The translations under genes were made by a program, and so were the position numbers. 64,000 nucleotides of DNA, from contig OX393549.1 in assembly GCA_947650365.1 (NCBI GenBank), positions 33,993,075 through 34,057,074 of the forward strand. Reading direction: 5' to 3'. The notes under the pieces were generated by a model, which saw only the letters and a program-made list of their open reading frames with translations, had not been told where the DNA came from and did not search any database. Source of the DNA: Chamaelirium japonicum (taxonomy: Eukaryota > Streptophyta > Magnoliopsida > Liliales > Melanthiaceae). Positions 36,936 to 60,389 of this stretch are shown one piece after another. Position 1 is the stretch's first letter; the number at the start of each line of letters is the position of its first letter.

Positions 36936-37270
36936 GACCGTCCAGGAGTTGTTGCTCTTCGGACAGCGGTGGACAGCTGGCTATTCCTTGGATCGCTCGT
37001 TGTCACGTGTGCGGTGATTCGGGCTTTCCTCGTGATTCCGCTGCTGGGCCCGGGCTTGGGCTGCTGCATGATCCGATGAGGTGGCTGCACGTGAGTGATG
37101 CGGGACATTATTTATTTTTTAATAGAGAAAAAAAAGTAAATTAATAAGAAATTATTTCAGTAGGAGCAAAGATAGATCATGTATAGAGCGAGGGGCTTTT
37201 TCTTTGATTTCTTTTGAAGTGGTACAACGGAAATTATTTTGTGTGTATATATATATATCTACTCAACTAC
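36936..37270. other. 3' flank of FRA8-like gene
   Basis: Probable 3' UTR and short spacer. AATAGAG and AATAAG at about 37120-37147 could serve as polyadenylation signals. No other feature seen. Confidence 0.4.
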
Positions 37271-37631
37271 AGTAGTGATACATTGCGGCGGGTAACATGC
37301 GGGCTTAACGTGCGGCGACCCCTTCGGAGGTATTTTTGGGATTTTTTTTTTTGGGAATTGATCACCCACCCTTGGATTGGACACACAAAAAATTTCAGCT
37401 CGATCCAAGACTTGCAGGCCGTCCAAATGTGTTGATCTTTTATCGGTCGTTCAATTTTTTCGTCATTTTGATCAACACATTTGTACGGTCTATAGGTCTT
37501 GGATTGGGCTAAAAATTTTTGTGTGTCCAATCCAAGGATGGGTGATCAATCCCCCAAAAAAAACATCCCGAAAATACCCCCGAAGGGGGTGCCGCATGTT
37601 AAGCCCGCATGTTACTCGCCGCAATGTATCA

Positions 37632-37636
<5 letters not shown>
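37271..37636. mobile_element. Foldback element M1 next to TA and CT/TA microsatellites
   Basis: The long inverted arms begin AGTAGTGATACATTGCGGCG (37271) and mirror at the right end (37617-37636). The arms pair for well over 100 bp with few mismatches, through CATGCGGGCTTAAC and TTGGATTGGACACACAAAAA segments, around a central GTTGATC palindrome. The left flank is (TA)n at 37245-37258 plus about 12 bp; the right flank is (CT)n(TA)n at 37635-37702. There is no coding capacity. Confidence 0.8.

Positions 37637-37702
<66 letters not shown>
37635..37702. repeat. CT/TA compound microsatellite
   Basis: (CT)n to about 37668, then (TA)n to 37702. Confidence 0.95.
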
Positions 37703-37708
<6 letters not shown>

Positions 37709-39105
37709 TTAATTATCCAAATTTTTTTTTGATGGACTGCCCAAGCGGTCATAGGACACTACACTAGAGCAAGGACTCAAGTCCCACAGATTGGAACCGG
37801 CAGGGGAGAGGGAGTAAAACTTTGGTATAGCCGTGATATCGCTGGTATCACGGATCAATCACGAACCTCGGAGATGACTTCTCTCTTTACAATTGTCGTT
37901 TGTATCAGAAAAATCGATGACGTGCAGTTGGGGCTGAGTGTGACGCACATGTGGCATTGGTGTCATCGTGTGGCTATGATGCACCTATCGTGGTGCTCAA
38001 GGGGGGAAACTCTCCGACTTTGGAGTTTTAATTATTATTAGAAAGAATTGTCTTAGTTGTTATTCGGTCCTAATGGATACTTGAGTTGGGAACGATATAC
38101 ATCAGATGGGATAAGCGGTCACACTCGTGGTTGGACATAACACGTTTGTATCAGTATGTTGGTCGAGAAGTCATGCTTGGCTTAGAATAAGGTATTGGTG
38201 CTTGTGGATTTTTATTGAATTGGTAGGAATTTTGAATGAGTCTTTCGAGGTTTGTATATCGGTGGGACCCACTTCTTTCTTTTTGGTGTCATACCAAAAG
38301 TGATATGGACCATCCGATTGGTTTTTCCTCTGTTAACGGATAGTCCAACATCGATAAAGGAGGCACTCATCATCCGCTTAATATACCCGCTCTGGATCTT
38401 CCCTTACAATCCAGGTTTTGGGTGTGAGGATATCTAACACCCTCAATCTTATAGTTCCAACCAGAATTCATTTGGTTATCTAGAATAATATTTGGAGCAT
38501 AAGACTGAGGGAAATTTAATCAGATGGTCTATATCGGTTTGTTATGATATTAAAACAGAGCTTAGGAGCCGTGGTCTCGTCTTGTGGGAGCCAAGGTCGT
38601 GCGAGCCGCCTATACTCCATGACTTGATGCCGCCCGAGGCGCTAATTAGGGCCAATCATTATACATCGGATGACTGAATATACTTATTTTTAATTATTAT
38701 TATTATAGTTTATAAAGGTGGTCATAGTTGTTAATTGGTCCTAATGGATGTTTGACTTGGGGATGTTGAGTGAACGGATGAATGATCGACCGCACTCTAG
38801 TGGTGTTGATTGGACAAAACATGATAGACAACTCTGTGGCGGTTATGTATATGGGACTGATCTCTATCCGCAGTCAGCATTCTAATAAGAATCCCGTACA
38901 ATTTTGGGGGATTTTGCCATCCATCCTCTTAATAAACTTTTAGTTATATTAAAGACAAACAAAACTTTCATATTAAGAGTGATCCCTAGTTCATACTTTA
39001 ATCGTAAAAAATCCAACATCCAGTAAAATGGCTCATATGCCCTTCCATAACACGACAAAAAAGTTTTAAAATTTCAAAACCTTTTTACCGTGTTGTCAAA
39101 CCCTA

Positions 39106-39108
<3 letters not shown>
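37703..39108. other. Intergenic DNA with diverged duplicated segments
   Basis: A phrase like GTTAATTGGTCCTAATGGATG occurs at about 38058-38080 and 38728-38750 with similar surroundings (ACTTGAG/ACTTGGGGA, CACTC-GTGGT). This suggests an old local duplication of about 670 bp period. No gene or RNA gene is supported. Confidence 0.4.

Positions 39109-39187
<79 letters not shown>
39109..39187. repeat. TA microsatellite left of foldback M2
   Basis: About 80 bp of pure TA ending directly at the GGGGGCGG end of the foldback element. Confidence 0.95.
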
Positions 39188-40117
<930 letters not shown>

Positions 40118-40118
40118 C

Positions 40119-41226
40119 ACACACTAAAATGGAATCCTCTCTCTCGTGTTGTGACATGTGGATGTCATTTAAAGAACTAGAATTCTTCTTCTATGTGTGA
40201 ACGTGGCTCTCTTTTAAATCTTATTAAAAACCTACCATAAAGATGATAAATATTCATTCAAAGAGATTTAATGTTACTATCTCTTTCTAACAAGTGATAC
40301 CTACCATAAAGATGATAAATATTCATTCAAAGGGATTTAATATTACTATCTCTTTCTAACAAGTGATATCGTTTGTGCCAAATGACATGCATTAAGCTCA
40401 TCCGGACATTGATGACAAAAATGGAGTCTTCTCTTCCGTTCTATGACAAGTGGACCACTTTAAATAGCCAGAATCCTTCTTTCATGTGTGAACGCAGTTC
40501 TCTCATAAATCCCATTAAGAACCTAATATAAAGATGATAAATATCCCATACAATTGTATTTAATGATCAATTGATGTTAATTAGAAAAATCATTAGTAAT
40601 ATCTTTTTCTCTCTCTAACAAGTGAATCACACTTGGATTAGTGAATCGTAATCTCTCAAGATTGCACACTTATTCGGACGGTTGTGATGTTTTTGCAAAG
40701 TGGTGTAGTGCATCAAGTTCATCCGGGCATTGCCCGGGTTTCTTACTAGTATATATACTAAAACGGAAGCCCCTCTTCTGTGTTGTGACACGTGGGCGTC
40801 TTTTAAAGAACCATAATCATTCTTTCATGTGTGAACACGGCTCAGTTTTAAATCCTATTAAAAACCTACCATAAAGATAATAAAACACTCATTCAATGAC
40901 ATTTAATTATCATTTGATGTTAATCTCTCTCTCCCTCTCTCTCTCTAACAAGTGAATCACACTCACTTCAGATTTCACACTTCTTTGAACAGTTGCGATG
41001 TTGTCTTTACCAAATGGCATGCATCAAGCACATTCGGGCATTGTCTGGGTTTTTTACTAGTATATAATAAAATAGAAGCCTCTCTCCCTTGTTGTGACAC
41101 GTGGACGTCTTTTAAAGAGCTAGAATTCTTCTTCCGTGTGTGAACGCGGCTCTTTTAAATCCATTTTAAAACTTACCATAAAGATGATAAATTTTCATTC
41201 AATGACATTTAATGGTCATTTGATGT

Positions 41227-41294
<68 letters not shown>

Positions 41295-41884
41295 AACAAG
41301 TGAATCACACTCACTTCAGATTTTACACTTCTCCGAATAGTTATAATGTCGTCTTTACCAAATGGCGTGCATCAAGCACATTCGGGCATTGCCCGGGTTT
41401 TTTACTAGTATATACTAAAATGGAAGCCTCTCTTCCGTGTTGTGACACGTAGACATCTTATAAAGAGCTAGAATTCTTCTTTCGTGTGTGAACGCAGATC
41501 TTTTAACTCCATTTAAAAATCTATTATAAAGATGATAAATTTTCATTCAATGACATTTAATGGTCATTTGATGTTAATCTCTCTCTTTCTCTCTCTCTCT
41601 AACAAGTGAATCACACTCACTTCAGATTTCACACTTTTTCGAATAGTGGTGATGTCATTTTTGCCAAATGGTGTACATCAAGCATTTTCGGGCATTGCCC
41701 GGGTTTCTTATTAGTATCTATACTAAAATGGAAGCCTCTCTCCCGTGTTGTAACACGTGAACGTCTTTTAAAGAACTAGAATTCTTCTTCCGTGTGTGAA
41801 CTCGGCTCTCTTTTAAATCCATTTAAAAACCTACCATAAAGATGATAAATTTTCATTCAATGGCAGTTAATTGTCATTTGATGT

Positions 41885-41925
<41 letters not shown>

Positions 41926-42038
41926 ACAAATGAAACACACTCACTTCAAATTTCACACTTCTTCAAACGTTTCGATGTCTTCTTTGCCCAATGGCGTGCA
42001 TCAAGCACATTTGGGCATTACCCGAGTTTCTTACTAGT
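40119..42038 (+). mobile_element. Head-to-tail Helitron array, unit 1 (six copies)
   Basis: Six related elements of about 300-350 bp lie end to end: about 40119-40416 (degenerate), 40417-40750, 40751-41061, 41062-41409, 41410-41715 and 41716-42038. Each begins near TCTATACTAAAATGGAAGCC or TATATACTAAAA. Most end with a CCGGGCATTGCCCGG hairpin about 10 bases before CTAGT (one TTAGT). A 5' TC, a 3' hairpin and CTRRT are Helitron termini. A CT run of varying length lies in the middle of each. There is no Rep/helicase, so all are non-autonomous. Confidence 0.85.
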
Positions 42039-42102
42039 TATATCCTAATTAGTGAGTCCTAATCCTAACCCTAATTATATACCCTAAATAGTGAACTCTA
42101 AC

Positions 42103-42582
42103 TAGGGGTGCAACTTGGGTTGGGTATAACCGAGAACCGACCCAACCTGACCTAAATGGGTCGGGTTACTTTGGTTGTAAGCTTTGTGGACCCGACTAAA
42201 TACGGTTGGTTCCGGGTTGAGGCTCGAGTAGACCTGACCCAACCTGAGAACCAAACTCATATATATTAGTCCACATATATATGTCACGGTTTTGGACTTT
42301 TGGGCTCCATCACACTAGCACTTGAGTAAACGTTATTTGTTTGCTAACGTTGAATCAACTACCAAGAGAACTCAACGGGTGGCTAAAGCCTAAAGCCCAA
42401 CATGGATCTTTAGTTTGCTAGTAAGTAGTCGATAACCATTATTTTTTTAGACCAACTCCCAACCCGAGAACCGACCCGAACTAACCCGACCTTAGTGTGG
42501 GTTGGGTTGGTTCGGGCCTATACCAAAGTCGGGTTGGTTTGGGTGTCCATATGGTAGAACTGAACTAGTTCGGTTTGGTTCC
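42103..42582. mobile_element. hAT MITE, unit 1, right end deleted
   Basis: The left end TAGGGGTGCAACTTGGGT and target site ACTCTAAC (42095-42102) are present. The right terminus and about 125 bp of flank that exist in units 2 and 3 are missing; the break falls at GAGTTGGGG. Confidence 0.75.
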
Positions 42583-43512
42583 GAGTTGGGGTTTTTTCGA
42601 GGACCGGGCGGTTCACGTGGCAAGTACAATCTAACGAGCCAAGAAACAAGAAAGACCGGGTTTACGTGGAAAAACCCCTTCTCAACGTCGAAGGCGAAAA
42701 AACCACAGGTGGGGCAAGAATGCACTAAAATAATAGCTCGGTTACAATCTCTCACCTTAACCCCAATTACACCCTGAGGACCGGTCACCCAAGATACCGA
42801 CCTCTGTAATCTCACTCAAGATACCGATCTCTGCAATCTCACTCTCTCTAGCTCCAAAAATTCCGAAAAGAATCGGGCAACACCTCCTCCAGAATTCTGT
42901 CCTTTCTGCTGAAGGGGTAGGTCCCCTTTTATAGAGTCCTGTGGTGACAGTTGGTGCGCTCCGTGTGGTGCGGGTTGATGACATGCTCCCGCAACGTGCT
43001 CAACCGTCCGCGTGGTGGGGACGTTGTGCGTGGTTGACACCCGATAACTTCGGTCGGGAATCTCGGGAGCGTGGGCTGCACTCCTGTAACCGTTGTGCTT
43101 CCGAGATTTTCGGGTTCAACCGTCGCGCATTTTAGGGGCGTGATTCTCAGGGAACTCGATCCTCCTCGAGCCACTTCTTCGCGTGTGACTGATTATCAGG
43201 GGGGTCTTGGATTCCCCCCTCTCCCTATTTTAGTGCGCGGCTGACCCCGGGGGGGGGGGGGGGGGTGGATTCTATCCTCTTTCTTCGCGCATGGCCGACC
43301 CGCGACGAGGTTGCGGCTCCCGGGTAGGTTTGCTTGCTTCTCCGGGGCTCGGAACGCCCATTTTCTCCTCTTCGCGCGTGGCCGACCCGCGACAAGATTA
43401 TGGCTCCCGGTAGGTTCGTTTGCTTCTCCGGGGCCCAAAGTGCAAGTCCGGCTCGCGACGAAGTGCCCGGCCGGTCTGCGACAAGGCCCACTTCCGATCC
43501 AACCATCAGGGT
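42583..43512 (-). mobile_element. LTR-like block, unit 1
   Basis: The block contains GGTTTACGTGGAAAAACCCC, a motif of many plant LTRs, then CT-rich and GC-rich DNA. A poly-G run at 43249-43265 and repeated CGCGCGTGGCCGACCCGCGA-like phrases follow (about 43290 and 43375). No paired LTR or internal domain was found, so solo LTR or fragment is an inference. Confidence 0.45.
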
Positions 43513-43855
43513 ACACACATCCTAGATAGAGAACTCTAACCCTAAACCTAATTCTATATACCTAACAGTGAGCCCTAACCCAAATCACTGTAGCTTCTAT
43601 AATGATTTTTCTGTAGCCACTACAATGAAATCACTATAACAACAATGTTGCTATAACAAGTTCGGTGATTATTAACTAGGAGAGAATCTCATGGATAATT
43701 TTGGTATTTTTAAACATTAAAGTAAAAAAAAAAACGATTGAAAGGGCCGGGCACCTCTTATGTGGGTAATTAGGTGTACAAGATTTACTCTTAACCTAAA
43801 TCTATTTCGTGGACTTCATGTAAACGAATAATATTAGATGAACTTAATGTAAACA
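43513..43855. other. AT-rich tail of unit 1
   Basis: Degenerate CCCTAA-type repeats are followed by ATCACTGTAG/ATGAAATCACTATAAC phrases and a stretch ending GTAAACAAA. An inverted relative lies at about 63535-63970. No gene. Confidence 0.5.
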
Positions 43856-44045
43856 AAAAATGAGCAAATTCTAAAACTTTTAGGGGCATCAAATGTAATA
43901 TTTCAGATTAACGGTGACAATGAACGCTCGATAAAACATCTAACATTTGATGCCCTTATGCTCACAAAAAATCAGCACATTCTAAGAGTCCTAGGGCCAT
44001 CAAATGGGTGGTTGCTCATTTTGTCGAAATAGGCTGGCAGCCCAT

Positions 44046-45380
<1,335 letters not shown>

Positions 45381-45444
45381 TATATCCTAATTAGTGAGTC
45401 CTGATCCTAACCCTAATTATATATCCTAAATAGTGAACTCTAAC

Positions 45445-45971
45445 TAGGGGTGCAACTTGGGTTCGGTATAACCGAGAACCGACCCAACCTGACCTAAATG
45501 GGTCGGGTTAGTTTTGTTTTAAGCTTTGTGGACCCGACTAAATACGGTCGGTTCCGGGTTGAGGCTCGAGTAGACCTGACCCAATCTGAGAACCAAACTC
45601 ATATATATATTAGTCCACATATAAATGTCACGGTTTTGGACTTTTGGGCTCCATCACACTAGCACTTGAGTAAACGTTATTTGTTTGCTAACGTTGAATC
45701 AACTACCAAGAGAACTCAACGGGTGGCTAAAGCCTAAAGCCCAACATGGATCTTTAGTTTGCTAGTAAATAGTCGATAACCATTATTTTTTTAGACCAAC
45801 TCCCAACCCGAGAACCGACCTGAACTAACCCGACCTTAGTGTGGGTTGGGTTGGTTCGGGCCTATACCAAAGTCGGGTTGGTTCGGGTGTCCATATGGTA
45901 GAACTGAACTAGTTCGGTCTGGTTCCGAGTTAGCTCAAACCCGAATTAACTTGACCCGAGTTGCACCCCTA
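45445..45971. mobile_element. hAT MITE, unit 2, intact with 8-bp target duplication
   Basis: The terminal repeats are TAGGGGTGCAACT and AGTTGCACCCCTA. The perfect duplication ACTCTAAC lies at 45437-45444 and 45972-45979. The length is 527 bp; GGTTGGGTT/AACCCGAC motifs lie at both ends. There is no coding capacity. Confidence 0.9.
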
Positions 45972-46043
45972 ACTCTAACCCTACTTCTATATCCCTAATA
46001 GTGAATCCTAATCCTGATTTTAATTCTATATCCTATGTGGGGG

Positions 46044-46990
46044 TTTTTTTTTAGGACCAGGCGGTTCACGTGGCAAGCACAATCTAACGAGCCAAGAAAC
46101 AAAGAAGACCGGGTTTACGTGAAAAAACCCATTCTCAACGTCGAAGGCAAAAAAACCACGGGTGGGGCGAGAATGCACTAAAATAATAGCTCGGTTATAA
46201 TCTCTCACCTTAACCCCAATTACACCATGAGAACCGGTCACCCAAGATACCGACCTCTGTAATCTCACTCAAGATACTGATCTCTGCAATCTCACTCTCT
46301 CTAGCTCTGAAAATTTCGGAAAGAATCGGGCAGCACCTCCTCCAAAATTCTGTACTTTCTGCTGAAGGGGTAGGTCCCCTTTTATAGAGTCCTGTGGTGA
46401 CAGTTGGAGCGCTCCGCGTGGTGCGGGTTGATGACATGCTCCCGCAACGTGCTCAACCGTCCGCGTGGTGGGAACGTGGCGCGTGGTTGACACCCGGGAA
46501 CTTCGGCCGGGAATCTCGGGAGCGTGGGCTGCACTCTTGTAACCATTGTGCTCCCGAGATTTCCAGGTTCAACCGTCGCACGTTTTAGGGGCGTGATTCT
46601 CGGGGAACTCGATCCTCCTCGAGCTACTTCTTCGCGCGCGACTGATTATCAGGGGGGGGGGGGGGTCTTGAACTCCCCCCTCTCCCTATTTTAGTGCGCG
46701 GCCGACCCCGGGGATGGGGGGGGGGGGGGTTGGATTATACCCTATTTCTTCGCTCATGGCCGACCCGCGACGAGGTTGCGGCTCTCGGTAGGTTTGCTTG
46801 CTTCTCCGGGGCTCGGAACGCCCATTTTCTCCTCTTCGCGCGTGGCCGACCCGCGACAAGATTATGGCTCCCGGTAGGTTCGTTTGCTTCTCCGGGGCCC
46901 AAAGTGTAAGGCCGGCTCGCGACGAAGTGCGCGGCCGGTCCGCGACAAGGCCCACTTTCGATCCAACCATCAGGGTACACACATCCTAGA
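46044..46990 (-). mobile_element. LTR-like block, unit 2
   Basis: Same content as 42583-43512. Its variable poly-G runs are at about 46651-46664 and 46716-46729. Confidence 0.45.
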
Positions 46991-47571
46991 TAGAGAACTC
47001 TAACCCTAAACCTAATTCTATATACCTAACAGTGAGCCCTAACCCAAATCACTGTAGCTTCTATAATGATTTTTCTGTAGCCACTACAATGAAATCACTA
47101 TAACAACAATGTTGCTATAATAAGTTCGGTGATTATTAACTAGGAGAGAATCTCATGGATAATTTTGGTATTTTAAAACATTAAAGTAAAAAAAAAAACG
47201 ATTGAAAGGGCCGGGCACCTCTTATGTGGGTAATTAGGTGTACAAGATTTACTCTTAACCTAAATCTATTTCGTGGACTTCATGTAAACGAATAATATTA
47301 GATGGACTTAATGTAAACAAAAAATGAGCAAATTCTAAAACTTTTAGGGGCATCAAATGTAATATTTCAGATTAACGGTGACAATGAACGCTCGATAAAA
47401 CATCTAACATTTGATGCCCTTAGGAGTTTTAGAATGTGCTGATTTTTTGTGGGTGTTCAATCTAAGATAAGGTACTTATGCTCACAAAAAATCAGCACAT
47501 TCTAAGAGTCCTAGGGCCATCAAATGGGTGGTTGCTCATTTTGTCGAAATAGGCTGGCAGCCCATTTCCTG

Positions 47572-48920
<1,349 letters not shown>

Positions 48921-48984
48921 TATATCCTAATTAGTGAGTCCTGATCCTAACCCTAATTATATATCCTAAATAGTGAACTCTAAC

Positions 48985-49517
48985 TAGGGGTGCAACTTGG
49001 GTTCGGTATAACCGAGAACCGACCCAACCTGACCTAAATGGGTCGGGTTAGTTTTGTTTTAAGCTTTGTGGACCCGACTAAATACGGTCGGTTCCGGGTT
49101 GAGGCTCGAGTAGACCTGACCCAATCTGAGAACCAAACTTATATATATATATATATTAGTCCACATATAAATGTCACGGTTTTGGACTTTTGGGCTCCAT
49201 CACACTAGCACTTGAGTAAACGTTATTTGTTTGCTAACGTTGAATCAACTACCAAGAGAACTCAACGGGTGGCTAAAGCCTAAAGCCCAACATGGATCTT
49301 TAGTTTGCTAGTAAATAGTCAATAACCATTATTTTTTAAGACCAACTCCCAACCCGAGAACCGACCTGAACTAACCCGACCTTAGTGTGGGTTGGGTTGG
49401 TTCGGGCCTATACCAAAGTCGGGTTGGTTCGGGTGTCCATATGGTAGAACTGAACTAGTTCGGTCTGGTTCCGAGTTAGCTCAAACCCGAATTAACTTGA
49501 CCCGAGTTGCACCCCTA
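48985..49517. mobile_element. hAT MITE, unit 3, intact with 8-bp target duplication
   Basis: Same termini as 45445-45971. The duplication ACTCTAAC lies at 48977-48984 and 49518-49525. A slightly longer TA run (about 49140-49156) accounts for the extra bases. Confidence 0.9.
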
Positions 49518-49589
49518 ACTCTAACCCTACTTCTATATCCCTAATAGTGAATCCTAATCCTGATTTTAATTCTATATCCTATGTGGGGG

Positions 49590-50545
49590 TTTTTTTTGAG
49601 GACCAGGCGGTTCACGTGGCAAGCACAATCTAACGAGCCAAGAAACAAAGAAGACCGGGTTTACGTGAAAAAACCCATTCTCAACGTCGAAGGCAAAAAA
49701 ACCACGGGTGGGGCGAGAATGCACTAAAATAATAGCTCGGTTACAATCTCTCACCTTAACCCCAATTACACCATGAGAACCGGTCACCCAAGATACCGAC
49801 CTCTGTAATCTCACTCAAGATACTGATCTCTGCAATCTCACTCTCTCTAGCTCCGAAAATTTCGGAAAGAATCGGGCAGCACCTCCTCCAAAATTCTGTA
49901 CTTTCTGCTGAAGGGGTAGGTCCCCTTTTATAGAGTCCTGTGGTGACAGTTGGAGCGCTCCGCGTGGTGCGGGTTGATGACATGCTCCCGCAACGTGCTC
50001 AACCGTCCGCGTGGTGGGGACGTGGCGCGTGGTTGACACCCGGGAACTTCGGCCGGGAATCTCGGGAGCGTGGGCTGCACTCCTGTAACCATTGTGCTCC
50101 CGAGATTTCCAGGTTCAACCGTCGCGCGTTTTAGGGGCGTGATTCTCGAGGAACTCGATCCTCCTCGAGCTACTTCTTCGCGCGCGACTGATTATCAGGG
50201 GGGGGGGGGGGTCTTGAACTCCCCCCTCTCCCTATTTTAGTGCGCGGCCAACCCCGGGGAGGGGGGGGGGGGGGGGGGGGGGGGGTTGGATTATACCCTA
50301 TTTCTTCGCTCATGGCCGACCCGCGACGAGGTTGCGGCTCTCGGTAGGTTTGCTTGCTTCTCCGGGGCTCGGAACGCCCATTTTCACCTCTTCGTGCGTG
50401 GCCGACCCGCGACAAGATTATGGCTCCCGGTAGGTTCGTTTGCTTCTCCGGGGCCCAAAGTGTAAGGCCGGCTCGCGACGAAGTGCGCGACCGGTCCGCG
50501 ACAAGGCCCACTTTCGATCCAACCATCAGGGTACACACATCCTAG
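49590..50545 (-). mobile_element. LTR-like block, unit 3
   Basis: Same content as the other units. The poly-G runs have expanded (about 50198-50211 and a pure run of 25 G at 50261-50285). Confidence 0.45.
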
Positions 50546-50877
50546 ATAGAGAACTCTAACCCTAAACCTAATTCTATATACCTAACAGTGAGCCCTAACC
50601 CAAATCACTGTAGCTTCTATAATGATTTTTCTGTAGCCACTACAATGAAATCACTATAACAACAATGTTGCTATAATAAGTTCGGTGATTATTAACTAGG
50701 AGAGAATCTCATGGATAATTTTGGTATTTTTAAACATTAAAGTAAAAAAAAAAACGATTGAAAGGGCTGGGCACCTCTTATGTGGGTAATTAGGTATACA
50801 AGATTTGCTCTTAACCTAAATCTATTTCGTGGACTTCATGTAAACAGATAATATTAGATGGACTTAATGTAAACAAA

Positions 50878-51342
50878 TACTATTACACTGGACCTACACT
50901 AGATTACCCATATATTTAAAAAAAATTATCCTTCCTAAATTACTCTTATCCATAACTTTTGGCCAACCTAATCTTCCCCATCCCCACCAATTCCACCGTC
51001 CGGATATTTTAACGGGGAAAAACGAAGAGGAAGTAAAGTATGTGGAGACATTTCATGATAAGTTGCGAATGTCATTAGGGCATCACCTAAGGAAGTTGGG
51101 TGCCAGGAATATTACTCTGGGTGCCAATAGAGGGGACCCAAATTGATTTGGTCGAGAAGTCCTACTTGGCTTAGATTTAAGTTAGAAATGGTGCACGGTA
51201 TTTTTGAAGAAGTCTTTGAAGTCGATATCAAGCTATCTTTAGAGGTTCTAGATGATGCGGAATTGGCTTTGTTTATTTTGACCAGAGCCTTTATAGGGTC
51301 AAGCACAAAGAAAAAAACCCTATTAATGAAATTTTATATAAA
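50878..51342. other. Spacer with unassigned frame
   Basis: The stretch starts with the native continuation of the triplication tail. A plus-strand 74-codon frame at 51143-51367 and a minus-strand one at 51112-51306 overlap and are unrecognised. I do not call a gene. Confidence 0.35.
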
Positions 51343-51720
51343 TGCCGACCTCTTTCCAAAAGGGTGACTTTATGGAGAGAGAGAAGAGCACAATAGATAT
51401 ATATAAAAGACAATGATCTTTGCTTTCTTTACTGATGTGGGACTAACCGCTCAATATATGTCCGCACATAGAGCGTATTTTAACTGGAACTACCAGCACG
51501 CGAAGAGAGGCATCAGCGAGTGCAGTGAGACCACTCGGAAGACGTTCCCAGAGCTAGCAGACCCTGCTCTGATACCATGTGACAACATCCGGAGTGCTCC
51601 AAAAGGCCGACCTTATAGCAGGAGGAGAGTACGGAAATATATGAAAGACAAATATAATGATCTCCGCTACCGTTACTGATGAGGACTAACCACTCAACAA
51701 CTGTCTTCTACTCTTACGCC
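51343..51720 (-). mobile_element. TRIM-like retrotransposon relic
   Basis: The minus strand has a perfect TGGTATCAGAGC primer-binding site (51566-51577) abutting TGTGACAACATCC, an LTR-like end at 51578. About 130 bp on the right (51595-51720, AAAAGGCCGACCTTATAG..) is similar to the left (51355-51465, AAAAGGGTGACTTTATGG..). Both include ATATATA-AAAGACAA-ATGATCT and GACTAACC-CTCAA. Short LTRs and a tiny interior suit a TRIM. The outer ends are uncertain. Confidence 0.5.
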
Positions 51721-51926
51721 ATGCACATTAGTAGAGGTTGCTGGGGCAAGAAGTGGTATTAGAGCCTAGCTTGGTGATCCGAGAATGCGCAACAAGATCA
51801 AGACCTCGTAGTCTTAGATTGAGACTGATGGTGTGCAATATATGACAGTTGTTAGCTCGTAGTGAACATTGAAGGGAACCGCGAGCTACTGCCTCTCATC
51901 TTCTTTCAACATTAGTGAGATCATCA

Positions 51927-51930
<4 letters not shown>

Positions 51931-52022
<92 letters not shown>
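51931..52022. repeat. GT/GA compound microsatellite
   Basis: About 25 bp of GT followed by about 66 bp of GA. Confidence 0.95.
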
Positions 52023-52025
<3 letters not shown>

Positions 52026-52395
52026 CCCCTTCCAGTTTCCCTTAGCCCTGTCGTGAAGGCAAAAACATTTTTACACAGCTTGGTAGTGTTAGCTCACTTG
52101 ACAATTAACCACTATGTTCTAAACAAATATCTAAATAACTTACACGTCGTGATGTATGAATAAAATAAAAAACATCCAAGAATCCAGCTACGCAACTCAC
52201 ACAAAATAGTCTTCTCCTCCGATGATGTACGCATAAGCATATCCAGCTAAGCATTAGGCAGTTTGCCCTAGTCAAAGTCGGAAAGAACGAACATTCTACA
52301 CCACATGCATTCACTGATCTCAAACTGCGAATAAGGGTTAGAAACGTTGGTCAAGTTTAAACATAAGTTTCAATTAATCATCAACTCTGATGGTG

Positions 52396-52704
52396 ACAAC
52401 CAGATTTTGTTTCATCTTTTGTCACCCCATGGCCGATGCATAACATAGTATCTAACTGCAGACTTATCTCTCAAAGTTTTACCTTCTTTAGTTTTTTCCA
52501 TGTCAAACGGGACAATAACGCTTGTGCTGATACTTTAGCCAAGATCTCTCCTTAGAAGCTTTCCTCCTCCTTTTCGTCTTCTATCCCTGATTGTATCTCC
52601 CCTCTCGTAGCTAAAGAGTAGAACTGAAATAATTGTAGTTGCAATCCTTATTTTGGGCTGTGGCGCCATGAATAGAACCCCCCATAGTTTCTACCAAAAA
52701 AAAA
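52396..52704 (+). mobile_element. 5'-truncated LINE with poly-A and target duplication
   Basis: A short plus-strand frame reads HVKRDNNACADTLAKISP then stop at 52553. This is the C-terminal RNase H-like motif of plant LINE reverse transcriptase proteins (HV-R--N--AD-LA). It is followed by 3' UTR and a poly-A run ending at 52704. ACTCTGATGGTG flanks the piece at 52384-52395 and 52705-52716, a 12-bp target-site duplication. Only the last 309 bp of the element were copied in. Confidence 0.88.
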
Positions 52705-52716
52705 ACTCTGATGGTG

Positions 52717-53071
52717 CTAGGCAACTCTGATATGCAATCACATACAATGCCCCCTCTTCCACAACTATACAATGCATTATGAGCCACATTCTTCTTTTCC
52801 TTTTATATTCTCCTCTCCTCTCTGGGGAGCCCAAGTTAGACCTTCAAATGCTTCTGAAGTCACCCTTTACAAGTAATAAGAATGAGAGAGGGAGAGAGAT
52901 GTATACAACAAGCTAGCTCACTCTTTGACCCAAGTTCAGTAATGGGCTAGAGATGCATTCTACATGGAGTACTCTGTACAATGATTAAGCTGAAGACAGC
53001 AGACACAGCACGGCACCCACAAAGCGACTCAAGTGCAAGAGATTCAGCAAAACAAGAGGGGCTCAGATGCA
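52717..53071 (-). other. 3' flank of ACR9-like gene
   Basis: Probable 3' UTR and spacer downstream of the stop at 53072. No repeats or genes seen. Confidence 0.4.
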
Positions 53072-60343
<7,272 letters not shown>

Positions 60344-60365
60344 CTACGCTTGTACCCAACAACTC

Positions 60366-60389
60366 TATCCCCCCCCCCCCCCCCACCCC

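Noticed and set aside
37737-37812. tRNA-Leu/Ser-like string (AAGCGGTCATAGGACACTA)
   Set aside because: No cloverleaf could be built: acceptor stem and T-arm do not pair.
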